Shown piece by piece: positions 55,178 to 63,401 of a stretch of DNA of 64,000 nt (positions within the stretch are counted from its first letter, which is position 1; every line of letters starts with the position of its first letter). Made by a program: the position numbers and the translations under genes. The stretch spans positions 246,520 to 310,519 of the forward strand of contig NZ_KB290717.1 in the NCBI RefSeq assembly GCF_000318095.2, read 5' to 3'. Origin of the DNA: Alloprevotella sp. oral taxon 473 str. F0040 (lineage in GTDB: Bacteria; Bacteroidota; Bacteroidia; Bacteroidales; Bacteroidaceae). Under the pieces are notes generated by a model. The model was given only the letters and a program-made list of their open reading frames with translations. It was not told the origin of the DNA and did not search any database.

Positions 55178-57031
55178 ATGAAAAAACTATTTACCTTTTT
55201 AGTAGGCTGCGCCTTTTCATTGCTAGGTATGCAAGCAGCCACAGTGAACATCCATCACGTTCATCCTCTTAATTGGTGGGTTGGTATGGCTCAGCCTGAG
55301 TTGCAGATCATGATTCATGGTGACAATGTCGCCCAGTTCGAACCAGAGCTTCGTGCTCAAGGAGTAAAACTTCTCAGAACGGAACGAGTATCTAACTCCA
55401 ATTACCTCTTCTTATACGTAGATACTCGTTTTGCTCAACCACAAACTTTTCAGATCTTACTGAGGGAAGGTAAGAAAGTTCGCAAGTCCCTACCCTACAC
55501 CCTTGAGTCAAGACAAAAACTGAGCCGCGCTGCCTTTGATGCTTCAGACGTTGTTTACTTACTTATGCCCGATCGTTTTGCAAACGGCAATCCTAAGTTG
55601 AATAATGTCCCGGGTCTTAAAGAACCCAAGACTGACCTCAATAATCCTGATGCACGACATGGTGGTGATATCGCAGGACTACGCAGCAAACTTCCCTACT
55701 TGCAGGATTTGGGTGTGACGGCAATTTGGCCAACCCCAATGCTCGTCAACGATATGCCTAGTCACACCTATCATGGATACGCCATTACCGACTACTACCA
55801 AGTAGACCCACGTATGGGAACCAACAACGAGTTCAAAGCACTAGTGGCTGATTGCCATAACCATGGCATCAAGTATATCATGGACTGGGTATTTAATCAC
55901 TGCGGAAGTGAGAACTTCCTCTTTCGCGACAGACCTTCTGACGATTGGTTCAACTTTAATAGCCAATATGAACAAACAAACTACAGGTTAGCTACGCTTA
56001 CAGACCCTTATGCCTCAAAACGCGAGAGATTGCTAGCTCAAGATGGTTGGTTTGTAAAGAACATGCCCGACCTCAATCAACGTAATCCTGCAGTACTCAC
56101 CTATTTGATTCAGGCTTCAATCTGGTGGACTGAGTTTGCGGATATCGACGGAATACGCCAAGACACCTATCCTTATGCAGATTTTGATGCGATGGCTGCT
56201 TGGAATCAACGCATGGAGCGTGAATATCCTGGCTTCAATATTGTAGGAGAAACATGGATTAACAACAACGTAAGTGTAAGCTACTGGCAAAAGGACAGTA
56301 AACTTGCAGCACCACGCAACACCCAACTGAAGACCGTTATGGATTTTCCTCTAATGTATGCTTTACAACAAGCTGTCAACGAGGAGACTGACGACTGGGA
56401 CAACGGACTCGCTAAAATCTACAATCTACTATCTCAAGATTTCATTTACGCAGATCCAATGCATCTGCTTACTTTCTTGGACAATCATGACACCAATCGT
56501 TTCTCTTCATCGCCGGAACAAGCTAAAGACTTGCGTCGTTATCAGCAAGCTCTCACTTTGTTGCTTACACTAAGAGGAATTCCTCAGTTATACTATGGCG
56601 ATGAAATCGGTATGGCTGCGAATCACGATAAAGGCGATGGGGCTATGCGTGCTAATTTCCCTGGTGGTTTTGCGGATGGACAGCCTAATGCTTTCACTGC
56701 AGAAGGAAGAGATAGCCTACAAACTGCATATTTTGACTTTACTCGTCGTATACTTAACTGGCGTAAAGGGAATACTGCATTATCAGAAGGTAAACTTACT
56801 CAGTTTACTGTGCAAAATGGAGTCTACGTTTATGCACGAACATCAAAAGACCGTCATGTAGTAGTGATTCTCAATGGTAAGAAAGAAGCACGCACTCTCA
56901 ATCTTACTCACTATGCTGAGGTGTTACCTACAACTACAGCTTACAATGTCTTTACGCAACAACAAACCTCTTGGGATAAAGAACTTACTCTAGAGCCTAG
57001 AGGTATAATGATTCTGGATTTCTCTAAATAG
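55178..57031 (+). CDS. Secreted GH13 alpha-amylase/neopullulanase (SusA-like)
   Basis: Glycoside hydrolase of about 617 residues from the ATG at 55178. N-terminal export signal (MKKLFTFLVGCAFSLLGMQA), a cyclomaltodextrinase-type beta domain (VNIHHVHPLNWWVGM onward, about 25-115), then a GH13 barrel with region I DWVFNHCG, region II DGIRQDTYP (nucleophile Asp), region III NIVGETWIN (acid/base Glu) and region IV FLDNHDTNRF. A C-terminal beta domain follows. Likely cleaves starch or maltodextrins in the periplasm. The sequence LVGC at residue 8-11 fits a lipobox but leaves a very short hydrophobic core. No SusCD pair is adjacent. Confidence 0.9.
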   Translation: MKKLFTFLVGCAFSLLGMQAATVNIHHVHPLNWWVGMAQPELQIMIHGDNVAQFEPELRAQGVKLLRTERVSNSNYLFLYVDTRFAQPQTFQILLREGKKVRKSLPYTLESRQKLSRAAFDASDVVYLLMPDRFANGNPKLNNVPGLKEPKTDLNNPDARHGGDIAGLRSKLPYLQDLGVTAIWPTPMLVNDMPSHTYHGYAITDYYQVDPRMGTNNEFKALVADCHNHGIKYIMDWVFNHCGSENFLFRDRPSDDWFNFNSQYEQTNYRLATLTDPYASKRERLLAQDGWFVKNMPDLNQRNPAVLTYLIQASIWWTEFADIDGIRQDTYPYADFDAMAAWNQRMEREYPGFNIVGETWINNNVSVSYWQKDSKLAAPRNTQLKTVMDFPLMYALQQAVNEETDDWDNGLAKIYNLLSQDFIYADPMHLLTFLDNHDTNRFSSSPEQAKDLRRYQQALTLLLTLRGIPQLYYGDEIGMAANHDKGDGAMRANFPGGFADGQPNAFTAEGRDSLQTAYFDFTRRILNWRKGNTALSEGKLTQFTVQNGVYVYARTSKDRHVVVILNGKKEARTLNLTHYAEVLPTTTAYNVFTQQQTSWDKELTLEPRGIMILDFSK

Positions 57032-57061
57032 TTTTGTTGATACAAACATAGAAAGCCAAGT

Positions 57062-57099
57062 AAAATCCCCCTGAATCACTTGGATTCAGGGGGATTTTT
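57062..57099. terminator. Bidirectional terminator between the amylase gene and ettA
   Basis: Perfect stem AAAATCCCCCTGAATC / GATTCAGGGGGATTTT with a 5-base loop; A and T runs on either side suit both converging genes. Confidence 0.85.
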
Positions 57100-57246
57100 A
57101 TAAGTCCAATTGGGAAGGTAGAAGTTAATGTTTAGTAGCGAGAAACAAGCCTTTTCACATCATTCTGTGCTGCCATCCGCATTAACTACTCTACTCCACC
57201 ACATGAGCTATTGAACGAAGTAGACTATAAACGAAAGTTTGTTGCT

Positions 57247-58941
57247 TTAGTCTTCAAGTTTACGGTAACGAATGCGTTTAGGTTCTTCTGTTCCAAGACG
57301 CTTCGCCTTGTGCACTTCGTAGTCAGAATAGGAACCTTCAAAGAAGAACACATTACCGTCACCTTCAAAGGCCAAAATGTGGGTACAAATACGGTCGAGG
57401 AACCAACGATCATGGCTAATAACAACAGCACAGCCCGCAAAAGCTTCTAAACCTTCTTCTAAAGCGCGAAGCGTATTCACGTCAATATCATTGGTAGGTT
57501 CGTCCAAAAGAAGGACGTTACCTTCCTGCTTTAGTGCAAGTGCAAGGTGCAAACGGTTGCGCTCACCACCGGAGAGAACACCACATTTCTTCTCTTGGTC
57601 TGCACCTGAGAAATTGAAGCGAGAAAGGTAAGCACGCGCATTGATGTCACGGCCTCCCATACGCATAAGCTCACTACCTTGTGAAACCACCTCGTAGACA
57701 CTCTTGTTGGGATCGATGTCCTTGTGTTGTTGATCCACATAGCTCAACTTTACGGTCTCTCCCACTTCAAATGTTCCATTATCGGCTTGTTCAAGGTCCA
57801 TAATAAGGCGGAAAAGTGTCGTCTTACCTGCACCATTAGGTCCAATAACACCGATAATGCCGTTAGGAGGAAGGGCAAAGTTCAAATCACCGAAGAGGGT
57901 CTTTTCACCGTATGCCTTAGCAACATGCTGAGCTTCGATGACTTTGTTTCCAAGACGTGGACCATTGGGGATGTAAATCTCCAAATGTTGTTCTTTCTCT
58001 CTTTGATCTTCATTGAGCAACTTGTCGTATGAGTTCAAACGTGCTTTACCCTTAGCTTGACGAGCCTTAGGAGCCATGCGCACCCACTCAAGCTCGCGCT
58101 CAAGAGTCTTACGACGTTTGGAAGCAACTTTCTCTTCCATTTCCATGCGCTTAGACTTTTGTTCCAGCCAAGAGGTGTAGTTTCCCTTCCAAGGAATTCC
58201 TTCACCACGGTCCAACTCAAGAATCCAGCCTGCAACATCGTCCAAGAAGTAGCGGTCGTGCGTTACAGCGATTACCGTTCCTTCATATTGGTTCAAGTGT
58301 TGTTCTAGCCAGTCTATAGATTCAGCATCCAAGTGGTTGGTAGGTTCGTCGAGAAGCAAGACATCGGGCTTTTGAAGTAGCAAGCGACAAAGTGCTACAC
58401 GGCGGCGCTCACCTCCAGAAAGGTACTCACACTTCTGGTCTGCAGGTGGACAATGCAAGGCAGCCATTGCACGGTCTAGCCTACTATCTAGGTTCCAAGC
58501 GTCGGTGGCATCAATAATATCTTGTAGTTCTCCCTGACGTGCAAAGAGTTCATTCATCTTATCTGCATCTTCGTAGTACTCAGGAAGCGCAAACTTTTGA
58601 TTGATTTCTTCGTATTCAGCCAAAGCGTCTACTACGTGTTGTACTCCTTCTTGTACTACTTCTCTTACGGTCTTAGCATCATCTAAATGAGGTTCCTGTG
58701 CCAAGTATCCTACAGAATAACCAGGAGAGAAAACAACCTCGCCTTGATAGTCATTGTCTAATCCTGCAATGATCTTCATGAGTGTGGATTTACCAGCACC
58801 ATTCAGACCAATGATACCAATCTTTGCTCCGTAGAAGAAACTAAGATAGATGTTTTTGAGAATAGTCTTATTCGTCTGTTTGATAGTCTTTGTAAGACCG
58901 ACCATCGAGAAGATAATTTTTTTATCGTCTACTGTTGCCAT
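57247..58941 (-). CDS. ettA: ABC-F ATPase EttA (energy-dependent translational throttle)
   Basis: 564-residue soluble protein with two ABC domains. Walker A GLNGAGKST and GPNGAGKTT, signature motifs LSGGERRR and LSGGERNR, Walker B VLLLDEPTNHLD and VLLLDEPTNDID. The inter-domain linker (about 240-300) is rich in basic residues and matches the P-site tRNA-interaction arm. EttA binds the ribosomal E site and gates translation according to ADP/ATP. Length is close to E. coli EttA. Transcribed alone, with the 21-bp array about 470 bp upstream. Confidence 0.93.
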   Translation of the reverse strand: MATVDDKKIIFSMVGLTKTIKQTNKTILKNIYLSFFYGAKIGIIGLNGAGKSTLMKIIAGLDNDYQGEVVFSPGYSVGYLAQEPHLDDAKTVREVVQEGVQHVVDALAEYEEINQKFALPEYYEDADKMNELFARQGELQDIIDATDAWNLDSRLDRAMAALHCPPADQKCEYLSGGERRRVALCRLLLQKPDVLLLDEPTNHLDAESIDWLEQHLNQYEGTVIAVTHDRYFLDDVAGWILELDRGEGIPWKGNYTSWLEQKSKRMEMEEKVASKRRKTLERELEWVRMAPKARQAKGKARLNSYDKLLNEDQREKEQHLEIYIPNGPRLGNKVIEAQHVAKAYGEKTLFGDLNFALPPNGIIGVIGPNGAGKTTLFRLIMDLEQADNGTFEVGETVKLSYVDQQHKDIDPNKSVYEVVSQGSELMRMGGRDINARAYLSRFNFSGADQEKKCGVLSGGERNRLHLALALKQEGNVLLLDEPTNDIDVNTLRALEEGLEAFAGCAVVISHDRWFLDRICTHILAFEGDGNVFFFEGSYSDYEVHKAKRLGTEEPKRIRYRKLED

Positions 58942-59137
58942 TATATTGTGATTATATATGATTCTTTTTTGCTTAATATAGTAGTGTTGAGGAGTAAGGG
59001 CAATACATATTGTATGTATTTGACTGCAATTACAAAGGTGATGTTAAAAGGCTTAGTAACCCACCTGTCTATGTCTTCATTCAAATATAGAGAAAAGTAG
59101 GCGAAATCTGGACATCTTGAAAAGGAACTACTTTAGT

Positions 59138-59146
59138 GCAAATATA
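59138..59146 (-). promoter_or_regulatory. -7 box upstream of ettA
   Basis: TATATTTGC on the minus strand, about 200 bp before the ettA start codon. A TTTG (complement at 59171-59174) lies 24 bp upstream, further than usual. The remainder of the 58942-59740 gap contains the phased array below and a short TCCCC/GGGGA hairpin near 59504. Confidence 0.4.
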
Positions 59147-59408
59147 CGAAAAAAGCACGAGTTCTCCATCCAAACTGATGACTATTGACAGAAAGTCGAT
59201 AGGTCGTAAGACTTGTTCTGATGTTTAGTGCGATTATATATTTGAGCCTACTACGAGGAAGGCTAATGGCTGATCCAAGAATTAGCAAAATAATTCGATA
59301 AATCCAAGAGCATAAATCGAATTATTTGAGAGCAGAAAGCTTTGCTTAGAGTATATGGAAAGAGAGAAGAGGGATTGGAGCGAGGACGATGGGACGAATT
59401 ATGGAAAA

Positions 59409-59500
59409 TCTCTGAGATAATTTGAGTTATGTCAGACATTTTGAAGATTATCTCGGACGTTTTCAAAAAACTCTCGGATTTTCTGGCGCATTCTTGGGAG
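59409..59500. repeat. Array of odd palindrome with 21-bp period (array 2)
   Basis: Units start at 59409, 59430, 59451 and 59472, exactly 21 bp apart: TCTCTGAGA, TGTCAGACA, TCTCGGACG and TCTCGGATT; a weak fifth, CTTGGGAG, lies at 59493. The second unit is a perfect odd palindrome in which both half-sites differ from the others. Same unit size and period as the array at 14085. Confidence 0.75.
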
Positions 59501-59740
59501 TGTATCCCCTAAAAAAGGGGGAAATTTTCTTCGGCATCTACGGATGATGCGCTGCAAACAACTAATGCACCTATGAAAGTGTAGATTGTTGCACTTGATA
59601 AGTTGTTAGTTATCGTATGATGCGCCGCCTAATTTATCATCTAATTTGTCCTCTATTTTCGGGGTGAATGCATGCTTGTTTATCCTACATTCGATTTTAT
59701 AGTACGCGTCATAGACAGGATTAGCAATCACCTGAGCCCA

Positions 59741-60526
59741 TCACTCTCCTTCTCTCAACCATTGATCGATAAGCTTGCGCGCTAAACTAATTCTACCGGG
59801 CAATTCTGGTAAGTTATTCCTGCGAAACCAACCACCTTTTTCGATTTCCTCTTCTTGGAAACGAAGTGAGCCCCCAGCATATTCTGCACGAAATCCTATC
59901 ATTTGTACAAAAGGGAATGGCCATGACTGCGAGGCTACATATCGAATATTCTTGATGCTAATTCCTGTCTCCTCTAATACTTCGCGCTCAACTGTGTCTT
60001 CTAAGGTTTCACTTGACTCTACATATCCAGCTACTAGGCTATGAAAACTACCAGGAAAGCTGTGTGTGCGAATCATCAACACCTCATCGTGCCCCTTTAC
60101 TCCGTCTTCTGAAGCTTTTTCTACTAAAACAATCATAGCTGGGCTTGGGGATGGCCAGTATTCTCTGCCACAATTGGGACATTGTTTGGAGATATCTGTT
60201 AGTTTATCGAGCTTATGAGCACATTTGCCACAAAACTGATGTTCCTCATCCCAGTGAAGCAGTTCCTTAAGTTTGCATACTACTTTATATTCATTGGCAG
60301 ACAGGACCTCGAAAGCTTGACGCAGATGTACCAACTTCCAATCTTTAGGCAAACTTTCGGCTGCTAATTGCACTCCCTTAAAGTATTGGCCATCTGCATC
60401 TTCTATGGTTCTTACATTTTCTTGGGAAGACAGAGTTTCTAGTATCTCACTTTCTTCAGGAAGTTTTCCTTGATCCGAAAACCAAAGTTGGTCTTTTGAA
60501 AAGACAATCCAATATACTTTTGACAT
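59741..60526 (-). CDS. nudC: NAD+ diphosphatase / NAD-cap hydrolase (Nudix)
   Basis: 261 residues. N-terminal NudC domain, zinc ribbon CGKCAHKL...CPNCGREY (four Cys, about 98-118), and the Nudix box beginning GYVESSETLEDT with REVLEETGI (about 172-194). The downstream SQSWPFPF is the NADH-pyrophosphatase motif SQPWPFPxS with one change. Hydrolyses NADH and removes NAD caps from RNA. A hairpin terminator lies only 10 bp upstream of the start codon. Confidence 0.93.
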   Translation of the reverse strand: MSKVYWIVFSKDQLWFSDQGKLPEESEILETLSSQENVRTIEDADGQYFKGVQLAAESLPKDWKLVHLRQAFEVLSANEYKVVCKLKELLHWDEEHQFCGKCAHKLDKLTDISKQCPNCGREYWPSPSPAMIVLVEKASEDGVKGHDEVLMIRTHSFPGSFHSLVAGYVESSETLEDTVEREVLEETGISIKNIRYVASQSWPFPFVQMIGFRAEYAGGSLRFQEEEIEKGGWFRRNNLPELPGRISLARKLIDQWLREGE

Positions 60527-60535
60527 AAGAAATAA

Positions 60536-60567
60536 GCCGCATTACTCCCATCAAGAAGTAATGCGGC
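60536..60567 (-). terminator. Terminator between the phosphohexomutase gene and nudC
   Basis: Perfect 11-bp stem GCCGCATTACT / AGTAATGCGGC (60536-60546, 60557-60567). For leftward transcripts the following bases are TTATTTCTTA. It ends 9 bp before the nudC start codon. Confidence 0.65.
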
Positions 60568-60598
60568 AAATATTTGACAGTTATTCTAAATCAATAGA

Positions 60599-62344
60599 TT
60601 AGAGACCTAGACTTTCACGCACAGCATCAACTTTCTTCATCGCTTCTGCGCGTACTGCCTTGTAGCACTTAGGACATTCCATGTCACCGCGTACTTCGAT
60701 GTAGAACTTAATCTTGGGTTCTGTGCCAGAAGGACGAACACTTACCTTAGTGCCGTCAGCAGTGAACCATTGCAAGACGTTGCTAGTCTCAGGGAAGTCA
60801 AGTGAGGTGCTGTTGCCTTGCTCATCATAAGCTTTGAGCACTTGATAATCCTTGGTGACTACAACAGAAGAACCTGCGATTTCCTTCGGAGGATTGGTGC
60901 GGAAAGCTTCCATCATGGCTTTTATCTCATCTGCACCACTCTTTCCTGGTTTCACAACATTGATAGTGTGGTTGAGTGCAAAGCCATATTCTACGTAGAT
61001 GTCCATGAGAACGTCAAATAGAGTTTTACCTTGGTCTTTAGCCCATGCACAAATCTCAGCTAGTAGGCAGCATGCTGATACGGCGTCTTTGTCACGAACA
61101 ATGTCTTGAGCCATGAAACCGTAACTCTCTTCACCACCACCAATGTAGGTTTCTTTACCTTCGAGAAGACGAATCACGCGAGCAATCCATTTGAAGCCAG
61201 TGTATTCGTCATACATCTTTACATTGTTTTTGTCTGCAATCGCTTTAATAAGCTCAGTAGTTACGATAGTCTTTACTACGTACTCATCACCTTTCATCTT
61301 GCCCATTGCAATACGATTCTTGATGATGTAGTAAAGGAAAATCATGCATGTTTGGTTACCATCAACAAGCACCCATTCCCCTTCATTGTTCTTGCAGGCC
61401 ATACCTACACGGTCTGCATCTGGGTCAGAAGCCATGACGATGTCGGCATCAATCTTCTTAGCCAAGTTAAGGGCAAGCGTAAGTGCTTCTCCATTCTCTG
61501 GATTTGGCGACACCACTGTGGGGAAATTTCCATCTTTCACCATTTGTTCGGTAACGGTGTTTACGTTTTCGAATCCCCAACTCTTAAGAGCTGATGGAAC
61601 CAGAACTCGTCCTGCGCCATGAAGAGGTGTATAAACTATGCTTAAGTCCTTTTGACGTTGAATAACTTCAGGGTCTATGCTAAGTTCCTTTACACCTTTG
61701 AGGTATGCTTCATCAATCTCTGCACCAATAGTTTGAATTAGAGCAGGATTACCTTCGAATTTAACGTCTTCTACACGTACTTTGTTTACCTCATCAATGA
61801 TGCCTTTATCATGAGGGGCTAGTACTTGAGCACCATCTTCCCAGTAGGCTTTGTAACCATTATATTCTTTGGGATTATGAGAAGCTGTGAGGTTTACGCC
61901 AGACTGGCAACCTAAGTGACGAATGGCGAAGGATACTTCTGGAGTTGGGCGTAGGTCTTCGAAAAGATATACCTTAATACCATTTGCTGAGAATACATTC
62001 GCTACAGTTTGTGCAAAGAAACGGCCGTTATTGCGGCAGTCGTGACCAACCACTACAGAAATCTCTTTACGATCAGCAAAGTTTTTCAAAAGATAGTTGG
62101 CTAAACCTTGAGTGGCAGCACCTACTACATAGACATTCATGCGATTTGTGCCTGCGCCCATGATACCGCGTAGACCACCTGTACCAAATTCAAGCGTACG
62201 ATAAAAAGAATCTATGAGTGGTGTCTTATCTTCTGCTTTGAGCATTGCATTTACTTCTTGCTTAGTAGCCTCATCATAGATTGGTGAGTCGAGCCACTGT
62301 TGTGCTACTGTAGCACATTGGGTAATCAATTCTTGATTTTCCAT
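60599..62344 (-). CDS. Phosphoglucomutase/phosphomannomutase (alpha-D-phosphohexomutase)
   Basis: Interconverts hexose 1- and 6-phosphates. 581 residues. Active-site phosphoserine loop TASHNPKEYNGYK (about 156), metal loop ASDPDADRVG (about 290), sugar-binding GGEESYGF (about 385) and the phosphate-binding loop RPSGTEPKIK near the C-terminus. The length and order match the large PGM-type phospho-sugar mutases of Bacteroidota and Firmicutes; substrate preference (glucose, mannose or glucosamine) is not resolvable here. It has its own strong promoter. Confidence 0.93.
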   Translation of the reverse strand: MENQELITQCATVAQQWLDSPIYDEATKQEVNAMLKAEDKTPLIDSFYRTLEFGTGGLRGIMGAGTNRMNVYVVGAATQGLANYLLKNFADRKEISVVVGHDCRNNGRFFAQTVANVFSANGIKVYLFEDLRPTPEVSFAIRHLGCQSGVNLTASHNPKEYNGYKAYWEDGAQVLAPHDKGIIDEVNKVRVEDVKFEGNPALIQTIGAEIDEAYLKGVKELSIDPEVIQRQKDLSIVYTPLHGAGRVLVPSALKSWGFENVNTVTEQMVKDGNFPTVVSPNPENGEALTLALNLAKKIDADIVMASDPDADRVGMACKNNEGEWVLVDGNQTCMIFLYYIIKNRIAMGKMKGDEYVVKTIVTTELIKAIADKNNVKMYDEYTGFKWIARVIRLLEGKETYIGGGEESYGFMAQDIVRDKDAVSACCLLAEICAWAKDQGKTLFDVLMDIYVEYGFALNHTINVVKPGKSGADEIKAMMEAFRTNPPKEIAGSSVVVTKDYQVLKAYDEQGNSTSLDFPETSNVLQWFTADGTKVSVRPSGTEPKIKFYIEVRGDMECPKCYKAVRAEAMKKVDAVRESLGL

Positions 62345-62390
62345 GAGAAATATCTGTGATTAGTAGTTTGTCTTTTGAGGGAGAGTTACA

Positions 62391-62423
62391 GCAAAGGTAC
62401 ATATTTTCTGCTGATAAGGCAAA
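62391..62423 (-). promoter_or_regulatory. Promoter of the phosphohexomutase gene
   Basis: Minus-strand TTTG (62420-62423), 20-bp spacer, TACCTTTGC (62391-62399), about 50 bp before the start codon. Confidence 0.7.
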
Positions 62424-62457
62424 AGCCTATGAGTTTTTTATTATAAAACGTCTATTA

Positions 62458-63333
62458 TCAAGGAAGCTTCGTAATATCTATGGGCTGAAAATCGAGTGGA
62501 ATATCGTCGGCCACACCTTCATTTAAAGGATTCTGCCAAATATATCGGATGCCTAAAAACATATCCCACCAAAAACTTAATCGGCTTACCTTGCTTGGTA
62601 AACGAAAAGCCGTGATAGTGATGCGCAGTAAACTACCTAGGAAGCCATGCATCATATAAAGCACGGCTCCTTTGGCATGTCGAACTTTGCGATTCGTAAA
62701 AAACTGACTACCTGTTGTAGGAGTCATAGGAATACTGCATAGCACTTGTGGAAAATATTTTATACTTGCTCCGTGACGATGAGCTTGATAAAGAAATACT
62801 TCCTCTTCTCCGCAACCTAGAAAGGATGTCCCTAGACCAAATCTTACGTCGAAAGCAGGAAGAGCGGCATCAGTACGTATTATGATCTCATAGCTTACAA
62901 AATAGTTGCCCTTGGGTTGGTGAGCATAGTCAAATTGGTGGTGAGCATACGAACGTATAGGAGAGCCATCTTCTTTAAGAACCTGCAAACAGAATATGTC
63001 TACTTCAGGATGGGTACTAGCAAGTGCAATGGCCGCTCTTAGTGTCTCGCCTGTGTAACGCACGTCGTCGTCCGCAATTGCGGCTAATTCTGTTGTACAA
63101 TGCTTTAATGCATGGTTGCGATTGGCAGAAAGACCAGCTCCAAAATAGGGATAAACATGTACATCTGTCCTCTCATGAAGTACTGAAGGAATCTGCTCTA
63201 AAAACAAATCGTCAGTATACTGCATAGAAACAATATAACAGACCTCCTCAATCTGAGGAAGTAGAATGTCAGGAACGCTAGTGATGCGATCGTTAATTGT
63301 GCAGATAAGAATAGAGAGCTTAGGTTGATTCAT
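62458..63333 (-). CDS. Family 2-type glycosyltransferase
   Basis: 291 residues. N-terminal nucleotide-binding strand KLSILICTIND, GLSANRNHAL, and the metal-binding triad in IADDDVRY (about 92) are typical GT-A inverting glycosyltransferases. Later FLGCGEEEVFLYQAHRHG supplies the conserved ED-like catalytic region. No transmembrane segment except a weakly hydrophobic C-terminal stretch. The neighbours (phosphohexomutase, dnaE) do not identify the glycan. Confidence 0.85.
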   Translation of the reverse strand: MNQPKLSILICTINDRITSVPDILLPQIEEVCYIVSMQYTDDLFLEQIPSVLHERTDVHVYPYFGAGLSANRNHALKHCTTELAAIADDDVRYTGETLRAAIALASTHPEVDIFCLQVLKEDGSPIRSYAHHQFDYAHQPKGNYFVSYEIIIRTDAALPAFDVRFGLGTSFLGCGEEEVFLYQAHRHGASIKYFPQVLCSIPMTPTTGSQFFTNRKVRHAKGAVLYMMHGFLGSLLRITITAFRLPSKVSRLSFWWDMFLGIRYIWQNPLNEGVADDIPLDFQPIDITKLP

Positions 63334-63401
63334 TTATTACACATAGAGAAGAAAAATGACTTTATTAAAATTGTACTACAACTGCATAGTCTCATGCTGC
63401 A

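Noticed and set aside
54676-55251. 191-codon open frame antisense to nqrF
   Set aside because: Covered by nqrF, and its sequence mirrors nqrF codons.
59263-59466. 67-codon minus-strand frame upstream of ettA
   Set aside because: Its coding part is formed by the phased palindrome array; no family features.
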